Source: Nitrospira sp. SG-bin1 (GTDB taxonomy: Bacteria > Nitrospirota > Nitrospiria > Nitrospirales > Nitrospiraceae). Taken from it: 64,000 bases of DNA. Shown one piece after another: positions 34,812 to 44,017 of the stretch. The translations under genes were made by a program, and so were the position numbers. Below the pieces are notes generated by a model. The model did no database searches. It had not been told where the DNA came from and saw nothing but the letters and a program-made list of their open reading frames with translations. The stretch is taken from assembly GCA_002083365.1 (NCBI GenBank), contig LVWS01000025.1, positions 1 to 64,000 on the forward strand. The letters are read 5' to 3'. Numbering within the stretch: position 1 is the first letter of the stretch; each line of letters begins with the position of its first letter.

Positions 34812-36644
34812 ATGCCACCGACCCTGCTGCTCAGTTGTGAGTCCATCAGCAAAAGCTACGGCGTGAAACCGTTGTTCAGCGACCTCTCCCTCGGGCTCTG
34901 TGAGGGGGATCACGTCGGCCTGATCGGTCCCAACGGTTCAGGGAAATCCACCTTGCTGAAGATCCTGGCCGGTCGCGACGAGCCGGATGGCGGCACTCGG
35001 TCTGTCCGGCGGCAGTTGCGGATCGGCTATGTGCCGCAAGATCCCTCGTTCGCCGAGCCACAGTCGGTGGAGGAGTCACTCGTTCAAGTTCTCCGCGACG
35101 AAGGACTGGATCAGTATGAGCACGGCGGGCGAATTGCCACAGCGCTCAGCCTCGGCGGGTTTCTCCGCTCGGACCAGTCTGTCTCGACGCTGTCGGGCGG
35201 ATGGAAGAAACGGCTGGCCATCGCCCGGTCGCTGATGTTGGAACCGGACGTGCTGCTCCTGGATGAGCCGACCAACCATCTGGATGTCGACGGTATCCTC
35301 TGGCTGGAAGGCCTGTTGAAAGCCGAACCCCATGCCTTCATCGTCATCAGCCATGATCGGCGGTTTTTGGAGTCAGTGACCACGCGAATTTGGGAACTCA
35401 ACCGCCGATACTCCAATGGCCTCTTCCAGACAAACGGCCGGTACAGTGAGTTTTTGGAGCAGCGCGAGGCGGCGTTACAGGATCGGGCTGATTATCAGGC
35501 GTCGCTCGCCAATCGAGTCCGGCGGGAAGTGGAATGGTTGCGGCGAGGCCCCAAGGCCCGCACGACCAAGGCCAAAGCTCGCATCGATCAAGCGGGACGG
35601 ATGATCGATGAACTTCAAGATCTCGAGTCGCGACAGGGGAGCACCTCAGTCGGGATCGATTTTACCGCGTCCGGACGCAAGTCGAAACAATTGCTGGTCG
35701 TGAAGGGCGTTGAAAAATCGCTGGGTGGTCGGCGGATCGTATCGAGTCTGGATATCCTCCTCGGACCGGGGGAGCGGATTGGGCTCCTTGGTCCCAACGG
35801 TAGTGGCAAAACGACCGTCTTAAAGCTCTTGGCCGGCACGCTCACGCCGGATCGCGGCACCATCATCCGCGCCGATCGATTGCGCATCGTCACCTTCGAA
35901 CAACACCGAGAATCCTTGGACCAGCAGGCTATCCTGCGGCAGGCTCTTGCTCCGGCCGGTGGCGATGCGGTCGTCTATCAGGATCGGTCCGTGCATTTGG
36001 TCTCATGGGCCAAGCGCTTTCTCTTCAGGCCGGAACAGCTGGACCTTCCGGTCTCACGCCTGTCCGGTGGAGAGCAGGCGAGGCTTCTGATCGCCCGTCT
36101 CATGTTGCAACCGGCGGATCTCTTGATCCTCGATGAACCGACCAACGATTTGGATATCCCGACGCTTGATGTGTTGGAAGACAGCCTATTGGAATTCACC
36201 GGGGCGCTGGTGTTGGTGACGCATGACCGGTGGCTACTGGATCGTGTCTCCACCAGGCTCTTGGCATTGGATGGAACAGGCCGCGCCGAGTGGTTTGCCG
36301 ACTATGCCCAATGGGAAGCGGCGCAGACCAGAAGAGCGACAGAAGAAAGAAAAGCTGAGGTCTCCAAGGAAAATTCCGCATCGGCTGGATTGTCTAAACG
36401 GAAAGGGTTGTCGTACAAAGAACAGAAGGAATGGGACCAGATTGAAACGAAGATCTTGGAAGCCGAGGAACGAGTAGCCTCCTGCCAAGCCGCGGCCGAT
36501 GATCCCTCCATCGCATCTTCCGCCGACGACTTACAGGAGCGGTACGCCGCGCTCCACGCCGCGCAGGCCGATGTCGAGCGTCTCTACGCCCGTTGGGCTG
36601 AGTTGGAGGAGAAACGCATACAAGCCATCAGCCATATGCAGTAG
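34812..36644 (+). CDS. ABC-F family ATPase, Uup-like
   Basis: ABC-F proteins are soluble twin-ATPase factors acting on ribosomes or nucleic acids. This one has 610 residues. The first ATPase has Walker A GPNGSGKS at 39-46, signature LSGGWKKRLAIARSL and LLLDEPTNHLD. A linker (~235-265) contains the basic RRGPKARTTKAKARI. The second ATPase has GPNGSGKTT, LSGGEQARLLIARL and LILDEPTNDLD. The C-terminal ~80 residues form a charged coiled coil typical of Uup. No Shine-Dalgarno precedes ATG 34812. Confidence 0.92.
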   Translation: MPPTLLLSCESISKSYGVKPLFSDLSLGLCEGDHVGLIGPNGSGKSTLLKILAGRDEPDGGTRSVRRQLRIGYVPQDPSFAEPQSVEESLVQVLRDEGLDQYEHGGRIATALSLGGFLRSDQSVSTLSGGWKKRLAIARSLMLEPDVLLLDEPTNHLDVDGILWLEGLLKAEPHAFIVISHDRRFLESVTTRIWELNRRYSNGLFQTNGRYSEFLEQREAALQDRADYQASLANRVRREVEWLRRGPKARTTKAKARIDQAGRMIDELQDLESRQGSTSVGIDFTASGRKSKQLLVVKGVEKSLGGRRIVSSLDILLGPGERIGLLGPNGSGKTTVLKLLAGTLTPDRGTIIRADRLRIVTFEQHRESLDQQAILRQALAPAGGDAVVYQDRSVHLVSWAKRFLFRPEQLDLPVSRLSGGEQARLLIARLMLQPADLLILDEPTNDLDIPTLDVLEDSLLEFTGALVLVTHDRWLLDRVSTRLLALDGTGRAEWFADYAQWEAAQTRRATEERKAEVSKENSASAGLSKRKGLSYKEQKEWDQIETKILEAEERVASCQAAADDPSIASSADDLQERYAALHAAQADVERLYARWAELEEKRIQAISHMQ

Positions 36645-36766
36645 TTCCTTCGTCAGAAGTCGTGCCCATTGATCCGCCAATAGCCATTCTCCCTACAGTT
36701 CTCTCCGTTGCTGGCCGATAGAGAAGGCGGAAGCCGGTCTCCTTTATAGCGAAAGGACCCTCCACC

Positions 36767-37624
36767 ATGCCTTTGGCCAGCGAACTGGTCCAGTCCTGCA
36801 CCTCAATCGTCACGTTACCGGAGATCTACTTCCGAGTACGAGAGGTAGTGGACGATCCCGATTCGACTATGGATGACCTTTCCGAGGTCCTCAAGATGGA
36901 CCCCGCCCTTTCAGCCAGACTGCTCCGGATCGTCAACAGCCCGCTGTATGGATTTCCCAGGCAGATCGACACTGTCACCCGTGCGGTCAATCTCCTCGGT
37001 ACCCAGGCCATCAACGACCTGGTCACCGCGACGACTGTCGGGAGAACCTTTTCCGGGATGCCGGTTCAATTGATGGATGTCCCCAAGTTCTGGCGCAAGA
37101 GCGTGCTGTGCGCCCTGCTGGCCGGAAAGATTGCGAAGTCCTGTGGTCTGGAGGATAGCGAACGCTTCTTTATTGCCGGGTTACTGCGCGATATCGGCCA
37201 CTTTGTCCTCTACCAGACCGTTCCACAGCGGGCCCAGTCCGCTCTCATTGAAGCGGGCTACCTTGAGGCGTCCCTGGCCGAGGTGGAACAATCGAACATC
37301 GGGTGTGACTACGCGGAAGTGGGGGCCGAACTCATCAAGACCTGGGGCATGCCCACGCAGATCGAACAAGCGGTCCGCTGCCAATTGAGTCCGAACGATG
37401 CGGGCGAATTCACGCTCCATGCCTCAATCGTCCATTTGGCTGGTGTTATCGCCGATTACGAAGAGCTCGAACCGAGTCGCAGGCCCGCCGCCCTGCCGTT
37501 CAACTCTCATGCAGTCACCGCCACACGGTTTGCACTGCCGAGCCTTCCGCCACTACTCGCAGATGCTCGGGCTCAGCTGCAAGACACCCTGGCACTGATC
37601 CAACCCCAGCCCATGGCCGCCTAA
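36767..37624 (+). CDS. HDOD domain protein
   Basis: HDOD domains are HD-related output modules found in bacterial signalling. The 285-residue protein is a single HDOD domain, with LKMDPALSARLLRIVNSPLYGF (residues ~42-63) and VNLLGTQAINDLV (74-86) typical of the family. The usual HD pair is replaced by Arg141-Asp142 in FIAGLLRDIGHFVL, so phosphohydrolase activity is unlikely. There is no receiver domain. It is convergent with another HDOD gene 145 bp downstream. The specific role is unknown. Confidence 0.88.
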   Translation: MPLASELVQSCTSIVTLPEIYFRVREVVDDPDSTMDDLSEVLKMDPALSARLLRIVNSPLYGFPRQIDTVTRAVNLLGTQAINDLVTATTVGRTFSGMPVQLMDVPKFWRKSVLCALLAGKIAKSCGLEDSERFFIAGLLRDIGHFVLYQTVPQRAQSALIEAGYLEASLAEVEQSNIGCDYAEVGAELIKTWGMPTQIEQAVRCQLSPNDAGEFTLHASIVHLAGVIADYEELEPSRRPAALPFNSHAVTATRFALPSLPPLLADARAQLQDTLALIQPQPMAA

Positions 37625-37769
37625 CGCTCCAAACGGTGTCAAGATCAGAAATACTCGCCACCGAAGGGGTGATCGTAGACAACCTTCCTTTCAAGTGGGC
37701 TTGTCCCTGGGTGGGTAGAGGTCGGTGGCCGAGTATCTTAGGTGAACCACACTGTCGCTCCGCGCGACG

Positions 37770-39332
37770 CTAGAGTATGCCGGCCAACCGATTTAGGCCC
37801 AGTGTGGTCTGGGCGAACAACAGTTGGAATGCCTGATAGTCTTGGGCCAGCACCGGCTGGCTGTTTGTTGCTCGATCGCTGTAGATGAGTCCAATGGGCT
37901 TCGCACCCACCCGCAACGGGGCGACGATCGCCGAAACTGGTTTCCAAACCTCGACAAAGTCCTGCTTCAGCGTCCCTGCCATCTGGTCTGAAAAGCTGGG
38001 CACCAGGAGCGGGTCGACTCGCTTGAGAACCGAGAGAAAAAACTGGTGCTCCCGGCTGAGCGACCCTGAAAGGGAGCGGAGGTAGGGGGCCGGCGGAGTC
38101 ACGCCCAGCACCAGTCTCCCCACGAGCAGGTCGCTGTCGTTTTGGTTCAAGAGCGCCAGGCCGACACGGTCGAATCCGGCATCGCGATGCAGGGATTGCA
38201 CAAATGTTCCGAGGAGGCCGTTGAGATCCTTCGCGGCATGCAGCGAGTCTTGAAAGGCTTGGAGTGTTTCCAACGGTTTGGTTCGAATGGGGGCAGTCGG
38301 TTCCTTCTGCGGCGTGACCACGGTCTGTCCTTTGTCCACCGTGGGTTTGATGGGGGGAATCGATCCGGCGGGGCCTTGCTCGTGGGATGATGGCATGATT
38401 TCATCGGAGGAGCCGAGCGACAACCCCATTGAGCGAATGAGTTGGCGTCCGCGATCCATGGCTAGAATCATGAGGTCCGCAAACGAGCCTGAAGAGAGGC
38501 CGCTTCCAAGTTGGAGCGTTCGCTTGGCTTCATCGACGGCAGGCCCTGGGGCAGAGTACGTGAGGACTTCAACCAATCGGATAGAACCAACCACGATGCC
38601 GCGATAGGTTTGGAACCCGCTTTGCCAACGCTCCCGCGGCAGTTCCTCCGGGTGGCGGAAGAGCTCAATCAGATCGTCCGGCAGCTTCCACATCTGCGCC
38701 AGGGCCTGAGCCAAGGTCAGCCGAGGCACGCCGATGAGAGATGCCTCTTGCACCGAACATTCCGGCGGACGCGTGGTTTTCTTGGCAATGGCCTGGAGAG
38801 CCAGAAAAAGGTCCGGATCCTGATAAGCAACGGCCAAGTCTCCGATCGAGTACAGGAGGGCACCGGTGAACAACTGTCCCGGTTGTGGGTATCCAATGGC
38901 TATTCCTAGTTCGCTGGCATAGGTTGCGGACAAGAGGGATTTGGCGATCAAGGTGCGGAATTCCTGTTGGCGAATCGGCCAATGTTGCAGCTGTTCGACA
39001 AGATGTGCCGCCGCCACGAGGGACCGCACGGTGTCGAGCCCGAGCCAGCTGACGGCATGGGGGACCGACACAATCGTTTGCTGCGGGCTGTAAGCGATGC
39101 TGTTCGCCACTTGCAGAACCTTGCACGTCAACCCATGGTCTCGGCTGATTACCCGGGCGAGCGTCTCGGCATTGGACTGGGGGCCCATGTGATTCAGGAT
39201 TTGCTGACAAGTCGACTGTAAGATGGGAAGACAGCGGCTGGATTCGTCGAAGAGGAGCTTAAGTTTTTGATGGAGGCGAGGACGGATTGAGTCGATGAGG
39301 GCCGATTCCGAGGCCGTGCTTGACGAAGGCAT
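37770..39332 (-). CDS. HDOD domain protein with C-terminal GAF-like domain
   Basis: The 520-residue protein has an N-terminal HDOD domain (~25-240; VISRDHGLTCKVLQVANSIAY, then AVSWLGLDTVRSLV). The HD position reads Tyr161-Ser162, so the metal site is absent. After a Ser/Pro-rich linker (~300-345) comes a GAF-like sensory domain (~350-520; FVQSLHRDAGFDRVGLALLN and VGAKPIGLIYSDRA). It probably transmits a signal rather than catalysing hydrolysis. Ligand and partner are unknown. Confidence 0.82.
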   Translation of the reverse strand: MPSSSTASESALIDSIRPRLHQKLKLLFDESSRCLPILQSTCQQILNHMGPQSNAETLARVISRDHGLTCKVLQVANSIAYSPQQTIVSVPHAVSWLGLDTVRSLVAAAHLVEQLQHWPIRQQEFRTLIAKSLLSATYASELGIAIGYPQPGQLFTGALLYSIGDLAVAYQDPDLFLALQAIAKKTTRPPECSVQEASLIGVPRLTLAQALAQMWKLPDDLIELFRHPEELPRERWQSGFQTYRGIVVGSIRLVEVLTYSAPGPAVDEAKRTLQLGSGLSSGSFADLMILAMDRGRQLIRSMGLSLGSSDEIMPSSHEQGPAGSIPPIKPTVDKGQTVVTPQKEPTAPIRTKPLETLQAFQDSLHAAKDLNGLLGTFVQSLHRDAGFDRVGLALLNQNDSDLLVGRLVLGVTPPAPYLRSLSGSLSREHQFFLSVLKRVDPLLVPSFSDQMAGTLKQDFVEVWKPVSAIVAPLRVGAKPIGLIYSDRATNSQPVLAQDYQAFQLLFAQTTLGLNRLAGIL

Positions 39333-39550
39333 AGAGAGGTTCCAGGTTGGGATCAGAAGCTCTATCGGTCAGAATCCGACCAAGCTTAAGGGTTCCAACT
39401 TGTAAAGGACGGCCGCGCCATCGTGTGCGGAGTGAGAAGAATGGGAACCGTCGCTTGGCTGGGAAATCACAACCAAGTGTCGTCACAGGCACCGGCGAGA
39501 TCAACCAGGATAGTCTCTGACCATTGTGTCCCCGATTGAATCCGCATCGG

Positions 39551-40141
39551 CTATTCAACAGAGTGGCCTTCCAGGAAGACCGCTTGCTCCAGAGTGCGGA
39601 AGAATTGTTGGTAGGGAACAGGGTCTTCGACGGCACGAAGGTAAAACTGAGCACTGGCCCGCACGACAAGTTGCGCCTCATTGCGCTTGCGGACCGAGAC
39701 GGTTATGCGTAACAGGTCACTGCGATGAAAAAAAGGCCCCCAGGAGCGATAATTCCTGGTCAGAAAGAGCAGCGTGTCCGGACGGTAGAGAAAATAGGCA
39801 GGATCGACGAACATTGGTTGCTCAAGATCGAGGTATTTCTTTGCGGACACGATTCCCAGCACCTCATCGAGGACTTCTATCTTGCAGTTCAAATCCTGTA
39901 AGGTCATGACAATTGCTTGGAGCATCTTTTGTCGGTCCTGTGTGTCGAACACCCGCGTCTGTGCAGCCCGGACCTTGAGCTGACTGTCTTCGGACAACCA
40001 GATCTGCGTCCGCGCGTCGGATTGATTGTCATGCCTCATTTCGTAAGGCGAGCAGGCGGTGAAAAGCATCGCGCCGGCGAGCACCGTGGGAAGAAGCCAT
40101 CGTCGACGCGCGTGTGGCCCCAGGCCTTTGATGGCGATCAT
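39551..40141 (-). CDS. Lipoprotein, member 3 of a tandem paralogue set
   Basis: This 196-residue protein has a signal ending in LFTAC (Cys30), a plausible lipobox. It shares with its two upstream neighbours the motif QTRVFDTQDRQKMLQAI...LQDLNCKIE and the C-terminal pattern EDPVPYQQFFRTLEQAVFLE. It carries an extra segment (~105-135) with FLTRNYRSWGPFFHRSD. The start overlaps the stop of the preceding gene by 4 bp, so it is the last gene of a four-gene operon. No recognised family; function unknown. Confidence 0.8.
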   Translation of the reverse strand: MIAIKGLGPHARRRWLLPTVLAGAMLFTACSPYEMRHDNQSDARTQIWLSEDSQLKVRAAQTRVFDTQDRQKMLQAIVMTLQDLNCKIEVLDEVLGIVSAKKYLDLEQPMFVDPAYFLYRPDTLLFLTRNYRSWGPFFHRSDLLRITVSVRKRNEAQLVVRASAQFYLRAVEDPVPYQQFFRTLEQAVFLEGHSVE

Positions 40142-40587
40142 GACGAAGGCTTTGATTCCTGAGAAAGGAAGAGGGCTCGTTGCAGCGCGGTGAAGAAATT
40201 CTGATACACTTTTGGGTCCTCGATCGGCTTGTTGTTGTAGATGGCGTTGGCGCGAATGCTCATTTTATCCGCCGTCTCTTGCCGCACCGTGACACTGATG
40301 GTGAGCACGTCGTAATAGTTCGGCTCGGCGAATCGCGCGGCGGTGACAAGGCCGAGTCCTTCATTCGCCCGTTCGATGATGAAGCCCAGGTCCTGCAGGG
40401 ACGTAATGACGCCGCGGATGGCGGCATTGCGGTCCGTGAGGTCGAAGGTCCGCGTTTGGAGGCTTCGGATCTTCATCTGTGCCTCGGTCGGCGCGAGGAG
40501 GTCCGGTGGGGCTTGTGGGACGACGCATCCATGCCATGAGAGACCGGCGATCACCAGAATCCCGGCCCATCTCAGTTTGCGCTGCAT
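40138..40587 (-). CDS. Lipoprotein, member 2 of a tandem paralogue set
   Basis: The 149-residue protein has a signal peptide with a non-ideal lipobox (LSWHGC, Cys21). It is the most compact of the three paralogues: LQTRTFDLTDRNAAIRGVI, LQDLGFIIERANEGLGLVTA, and the C-terminal EDPKVYQNFFTALQRALFL. ATG at complement 40587 is chosen because it supplies the signal peptide; upstream in-frame sequence lies in the preceding gene's shadow. Predicted to be envelope-anchored. Function unknown. Confidence 0.8.
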   Translation of the reverse strand: MQRKLRWAGILVIAGLSWHGCVVPQAPPDLLAPTEAQMKIRSLQTRTFDLTDRNAAIRGVITSLQDLGFIIERANEGLGLVTAARFAEPNYYDVLTISVTVRQETADKMSIRANAIYNNKPIEDPKVYQNFFTALQRALFLSQESKPSS

Positions 40588-40609
40588 CGTAGGCCCTTTC
40601 CTGCTAGAG

Positions 40610-41200
40610 TCAGATTCGATGGGCTTCAAGAAACACCGCCTTGGACAGCTTGGCAAAAAACTGCTGATAGATGTCCGGATCACGGACCATCTCCATATAT
40701 TGCTCACCGGGGGGGATGTATTGATTGTCCACTTGGCCGTCCCCTTTCCACACGACCCGATAGAACATGATGCGGACTTCTTGGCGGGTGGCTTCGGGAT
40801 TGAGCGGACGGGCCACAAGGGCTGCGGCGATCTTCTGATGGAGGTCCACCGGTTGCAAGAGCTTTCCTAAGGAAAGAATCAATACTAAGGTTTTTGTCAC
40901 GTATTGGCCGTACTCCCGCGCGCTACGCTCTTTGGTGGCGCGCAGGAAGCCGACGTCCCGTTGGCTTTCTTCGACCTGAAAGCCAAGGTCCTGCAGTACC
41001 GCCGCCGAGGCTGAGAGGAGTTCTTGCTCGTTCGGCGTTTCGAACATCCGGGTTTGCATGGCTCGGTTTTTCGGAATGTCCGGTGTCAGTGCCAAGAGAT
41101 CGGCCGGCTCTGTATGGGGAATGCAGCCGAGCAGACTCATGAGGATGAGAACCAAGATGCCATACCCGTTGATCACTCTCCAGATACGGATGCCTTTCAT
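40610..41200 (-). CDS. Lipoprotein, member 1 of a tandem paralogue set
   Basis: The 196-residue protein has a clear lipoprotein signal (ILVLILMSLLGC, Cys26). It shares MQTRMFETPNEQELLSASA, LQDLGFQVEESQRDVGFLRA and DPDIYQQFFAKLSKAVFLE with the two genes downstream. A segment at ~100-120 (TLVLILSLGKLL) is unusually hydrophobic. It lies 7 bp after the BamE-like gene and 22 bp before the next paralogue. Likely a periplasmic or outer-membrane-anchored component; function unknown. Confidence 0.8.
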   Translation of the reverse strand: MKGIRIWRVINGYGILVLILMSLLGCIPHTEPADLLALTPDIPKNRAMQTRMFETPNEQELLSASAAVLQDLGFQVEESQRDVGFLRATKERSAREYGQYVTKTLVLILSLGKLLQPVDLHQKIAAALVARPLNPEATRQEVRIMFYRVVWKGDGQVDNQYIPPGEQYMEMVRDPDIYQQFFAKLSKAVFLEAHRI

Positions 41201-41207
41201 GGGTCGG

Positions 41208-41600
41208 CTAGAACTGAGTGGAATTGTAAGCAAAGTCCCGGACCTTCTTATCTTCATCGTACTTAATGACGATGGTGAGGGTCCGTTGGCGCTGTGAACT
41301 GGAGCTGTCACGGGAGGCGGCGCCAAGGATGATAAGACCGGCAAAGGAGGAGCTGGCTGTGTCCACACGATCGGTCGAGATCTTGTCATAGATCCAGACC
41401 TCGCGCCGTTTTTCGTCCGTGGTCACGATATTGGGACTCCCCAGCAGTTCGGCCACCTGAGCGGCCGACAGGCCGACCTTGATTTCCCCCTGCACCTTAC
41501 CGACCGTAAGACGGTCTTCCTTGATTTCAGCCCTGTTGCCGCCGCAGCCTGCGGCGACGAGAAACAGACACAGACACAGCACGTTCCATGGAGATTTCAT
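41208..41600 (-). CDS. Small lipoprotein resembling SmpA/OmlA (BamE-like)
   Basis: This 130-residue protein has a lipoprotein signal (LCLFLVAAGC, Cys19). Its KVQGEIKVGLSAAQVAELLGSPN stretch (within residues ~34-57) and EVWIYDK resemble the SmpA/OmlA fold seen in BamE. A Ser-rich insertion (~80-105) and a C-terminal strand TIVIKYDEDKKVRDFAY follow. It is the first gene of the four-gene lipoprotein operon. It may not be the housekeeping BamE; similarity is to the fold motif only. Confidence 0.72.
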   Translation of the reverse strand: MKSPWNVLCLCLFLVAAGCGGNRAEIKEDRLTVGKVQGEIKVGLSAAQVAELLGSPNIVTTDEKRREVWIYDKISTDRVDTASSSFAGLIILGAASRDSSSSQRQRTLTIVIKYDEDKKVRDFAYNSTQF

Positions 41601-41652
41601 CGCGGGGAGTCCTTTCTCTTCTCTGTGGGTTACCGGCATCGTCTTGAGATTA

Positions 41653-41681
41653 GGCTACTGCTCCTGAGAGAGGGTGTCAAC
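41653..41681 (-). promoter_or_regulatory. Candidate sigma-70-type promoter of the lipoprotein operon
   Basis: On the minus strand TTGACA (complement of 41676-41681) is followed after 17 bases by TAGCCT (complement of 41653-41658). The -35 is perfect but the -10 is weak. It lies about 50 bp upstream of the first lipoprotein gene. Confidence 0.45.
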
Positions 41682-42016
41682 GGGCGAGGTCTGAAAAACA
41701 CGTAATAGAGAGCAATCCATAATGCCCTTTGCCCTAAGGTAGCTTATCGCATGGTTCGTCGGAAAAGCCAAACTCTATGGCGAAAGTCTCGGGAGGATGT
41801 GCGGTGAATGTCGTATGGGGTCGTAGGGGAGCATAAGGAGTGCCGCAGTATCGATCTTTCTACATCTGACAAGAGAAGCGGGTATGGCTATGGCCGAGAG
41901 CGCACCGGATGGCGATTCGTTGTTCAAGCGAAGGAGATGGGCCCAATCGATTTTGCTTTCGCCCGCAACGACGCCAAGACTGCTGGCTCCTGATCCCTCG
42001 CTCCTTGTGAAATCGT
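41682..42016. other. Intergenic region between the lipoprotein operon and the DUF72 gene
   Basis: These ~335 bases lie upstream of the candidate promoter at 41653-41681 and downstream of the DUF72 stop. Short open frames here have no family-like features. I see no terminator with a T-run, no RNA gene and no repeat. Confidence 0.5.
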
Positions 42017-42736
42017 TTAGGAATTCAGGATCCTCCTCAGTTCGTCTGCCCAGAGCCAAGGCGAGCCCTCGTCGTCATGCTTGCAGTACACAAAGCTGTC
42101 TTGCCCTTGTTGAGACGCGTTCTGAAATCGTTCAGCCCATCGTCGGAGTTCCACCTGGTCGTACACGCTTTTGCGAAGCCGGATATAGCGGAATCGCGCC
42201 GTGTCTCGGTGCTCAGCCCTATGCTCATCCGTCTCCACATCGGCCCAGGCGACTGCATATTGGCGCAAGATCCGTTCAATCTCATCCGTGTGCCAACTTT
42301 CATGCCGGAATTCCATCGCCCATCGATGGGTCGTGGGCAAGGATCCAAGGAACGACTCCAGCCTTTCATCATCGCGTTTCAAATTGGGAGGCAGTTGAAT
42401 CAAGATCGGGCCGAGTTTACCTGCTTTGTGAAGCGGTTCCAGCCGTTCCAGCATGGCCGTCAACATGGGAAGCCCTTCCGGTCTGAGGCGGCGGACATGG
42501 GTGATTTCTCGGTGGGCCTTGGGTGCATAGAGGAAATGGGAAGGAGTATCGGTCAGCCAAGCCTGCACCATGTTCGCGCTCGGAAGTCGGTACCAAATCC
42601 CATCAAGTTCTACGGTTGAATACCTTGTAGCGTAGTAACGAAGGAACTCGGGCGGTTTGATGTCTGAAGGATAGAAACGACCGGGCCCACGCCATGCTTT
42701 GTATGAATAGCCTGAGAGGCCGATGTGGCAAGCCAT
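42017..42736 (-). CDS. DUF72 (YecE-like) family protein
   Basis: DUF72 proteins adopt a TIM-barrel fold of unknown function. The 239-residue protein begins ACHIGLSGYSYKAWRGPGRFYP after Met, as in the family, and contains RYYATRYSTVELDGIWYRLP and the EFRHESWHTDEI segment near residue 150. The C-terminal RFRYIRLRKS and FVYCKHDDEG patterns are also typical. ATG at complement 42736 is chosen from family alignment; an in-frame ATG 66 bases upstream would add an unrelated leader. Confidence 0.9.
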   Translation of the reverse strand: MACHIGLSGYSYKAWRGPGRFYPSDIKPPEFLRYYATRYSTVELDGIWYRLPSANMVQAWLTDTPSHFLYAPKAHREITHVRRLRPEGLPMLTAMLERLEPLHKAGKLGPILIQLPPNLKRDDERLESFLGSLPTTHRWAMEFRHESWHTDEIERILRQYAVAWADVETDEHRAEHRDTARFRYIRLRKSVYDQVELRRWAERFQNASQQGQDSFVYCKHDDEGSPWLWADELRRILNS

Positions 42737-43041
42737 ATGGTAGATCCTTAAACGATCAGGTTTTCGCTCACGCGCGCTGATCTCCAGGCAAGGGCGGTTC
42801 AACGACTGGAAGAATCCGCCCCTTAGCGGACCTCTCCCGATGGTTCAGAAAGGGAGTGGCAGGTACGATTCACGCTATATCGCACTTGTCTTGGTGTCAA
42901 TGTTTGTCAGAGGACACTTCTGCATCATCCGCATGCTCTGCCGGTCAGCACGTATCGGCTATGCCCCCAGGGCGAACCCTAGGTGTAGCCGAGGCGGAAT
43001 GCAATTATGTTGATGGTACATCGAGATGAAAGAGAGAACTC
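42737..43041. other. Divergent intergenic region between the DUF72 gene and the 129-residue hypothetical
   Basis: About 305 bases separate two divergent genes, so promoters for both should lie here, but I could not pick out a convincing -35/-10 pair. The segment GCCCCCAGGGCGAACCCTAGG at about 42963 has imperfect symmetry and could be an operator; this is weak. Confidence 0.4.
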
Positions 43042-43431
43042 ATGCCCAACACCAACGCATCGTTTACGCCACGCAAACGGAGCGATGATCTCAAGGAACA
43101 GATGACTAAGCTTGAATCATTACAGCATGACACTGCCATCAGTCCGACATTGGAGGCATTCGACCTTGAGACGGAGGAAATATTGATTCGGCACTATGGC
43201 GCAGATCATCGCTATGTGGAAACTTACAAATACGCGACGCCGGGGGAAGCGGAAGCGCTGGTCAATTTGCCTGAGTCGGCACAAGAACCGATCGCCAAGG
43301 ATCGGTTCAAGATGGGCATCCAGCAGCGCCGGCAAGCTCTATTGGCGATGTTGACCGAGATGCAGGAAAGCGAGGCCCAAGAAGCCGTGGCCCTCACCGG
43401 CGAAGATCGCGAAGACCCACCGAGCATCTAA
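43042..43431 (+). CDS. Hypothetical protein
   Basis: The 129-residue protein is soluble, acidic and mostly helical, without a signal peptide or membrane span. Noticeable segments are FDLETEEILIRHYGADHRYVE (~40-60) and a C-terminal helix DRFKMGIQQRRQALLAMLTE. I do not recognise the family. GAAAGAGAGAAC upstream of ATG 43042 is an acceptable ribosome-binding site, and codon use is like the neighbours. It stands alone between divergent and convergent genes. Confidence 0.65.
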   Translation: MPNTNASFTPRKRSDDLKEQMTKLESLQHDTAISPTLEAFDLETEEILIRHYGADHRYVETYKYATPGEAEALVNLPESAQEPIAKDRFKMGIQQRRQALLAMLTEMQESEAQEAVALTGEDREDPPSI

Positions 43432-43540
43432 GAACGTACGTGCCGCTGTTTGAGATTCTCAGCTCCACTAGCCGCCAAGATATCCACTGCGCGGATGATC
43501 CCCGTTCCACGCAGCGCGAGCAGTGATTCAGAGAGAGCGT

Positions 43541-44017
43541 TTATTCGTTGAGGTGGCGTATCCGGATGGCGATTGCCTGTAGCGAGGATTTCTCAATGGG
43601 AAACGGAGACGTCATTTTATCAATGTATGTACCAGGAGCCTGGATACGGACTTCGACCCGGACACGATCGCCATCGTGAACCTCTGGCTGTTCCTTCCCG
43701 ATTGCCGAGCCGCAGTTCAGGCGATGTCCCAACACCCCGATACGCATGGTTCCCGTGGCATCGTCAAGATTGAAGACGTGGGCTCCAAAACAGGGATCGC
43801 CGGGCTGGTAGGGTTCGTGTGGCTTGAGTACCTCGACACCTCGTACGGTCCCTTCCAATTGGACCGATTGCAGGTGGAAAGCTTTGGGATTATCGAGGAT
43901 CTTTCCAATAGGCATGACCTCGGGACTGGAGACAATTCCAACGAGGGAGCCGGCCAGGACGCTAGCAACCAACCCTAACCAGCACACCATGATGACCGTC
44001 AGTTGGAAGAGTTTCAT
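43541..44017 (-). CDS. Secreted hypothetical protein, possible OB-fold
   Basis: The 158-residue protein has a signal peptide (QLTVIMVCWLGLVASVLAG). It then shows IGKILDNPKAFHLQSVQLEG, a pattern seen at the start of small bacterial OB-fold domains. Two cysteines (DPCFGAHVF and RLNCGSA) could form a disulphide in the periplasm. ATG at complement 44017 provides the signal peptide; further upstream codons are not supported. Function is unknown and the fold is a suggestion. Confidence 0.65.
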   Translation of the reverse strand: MKLFQLTVIMVCWLGLVASVLAGSLVGIVSSPEVMPIGKILDNPKAFHLQSVQLEGTVRGVEVLKPHEPYQPGDPCFGAHVFNLDDATGTMRIGVLGHRLNCGSAIGKEQPEVHDGDRVRVEVRIQAPGTYIDKMTSPFPIEKSSLQAIAIRIRHLNE

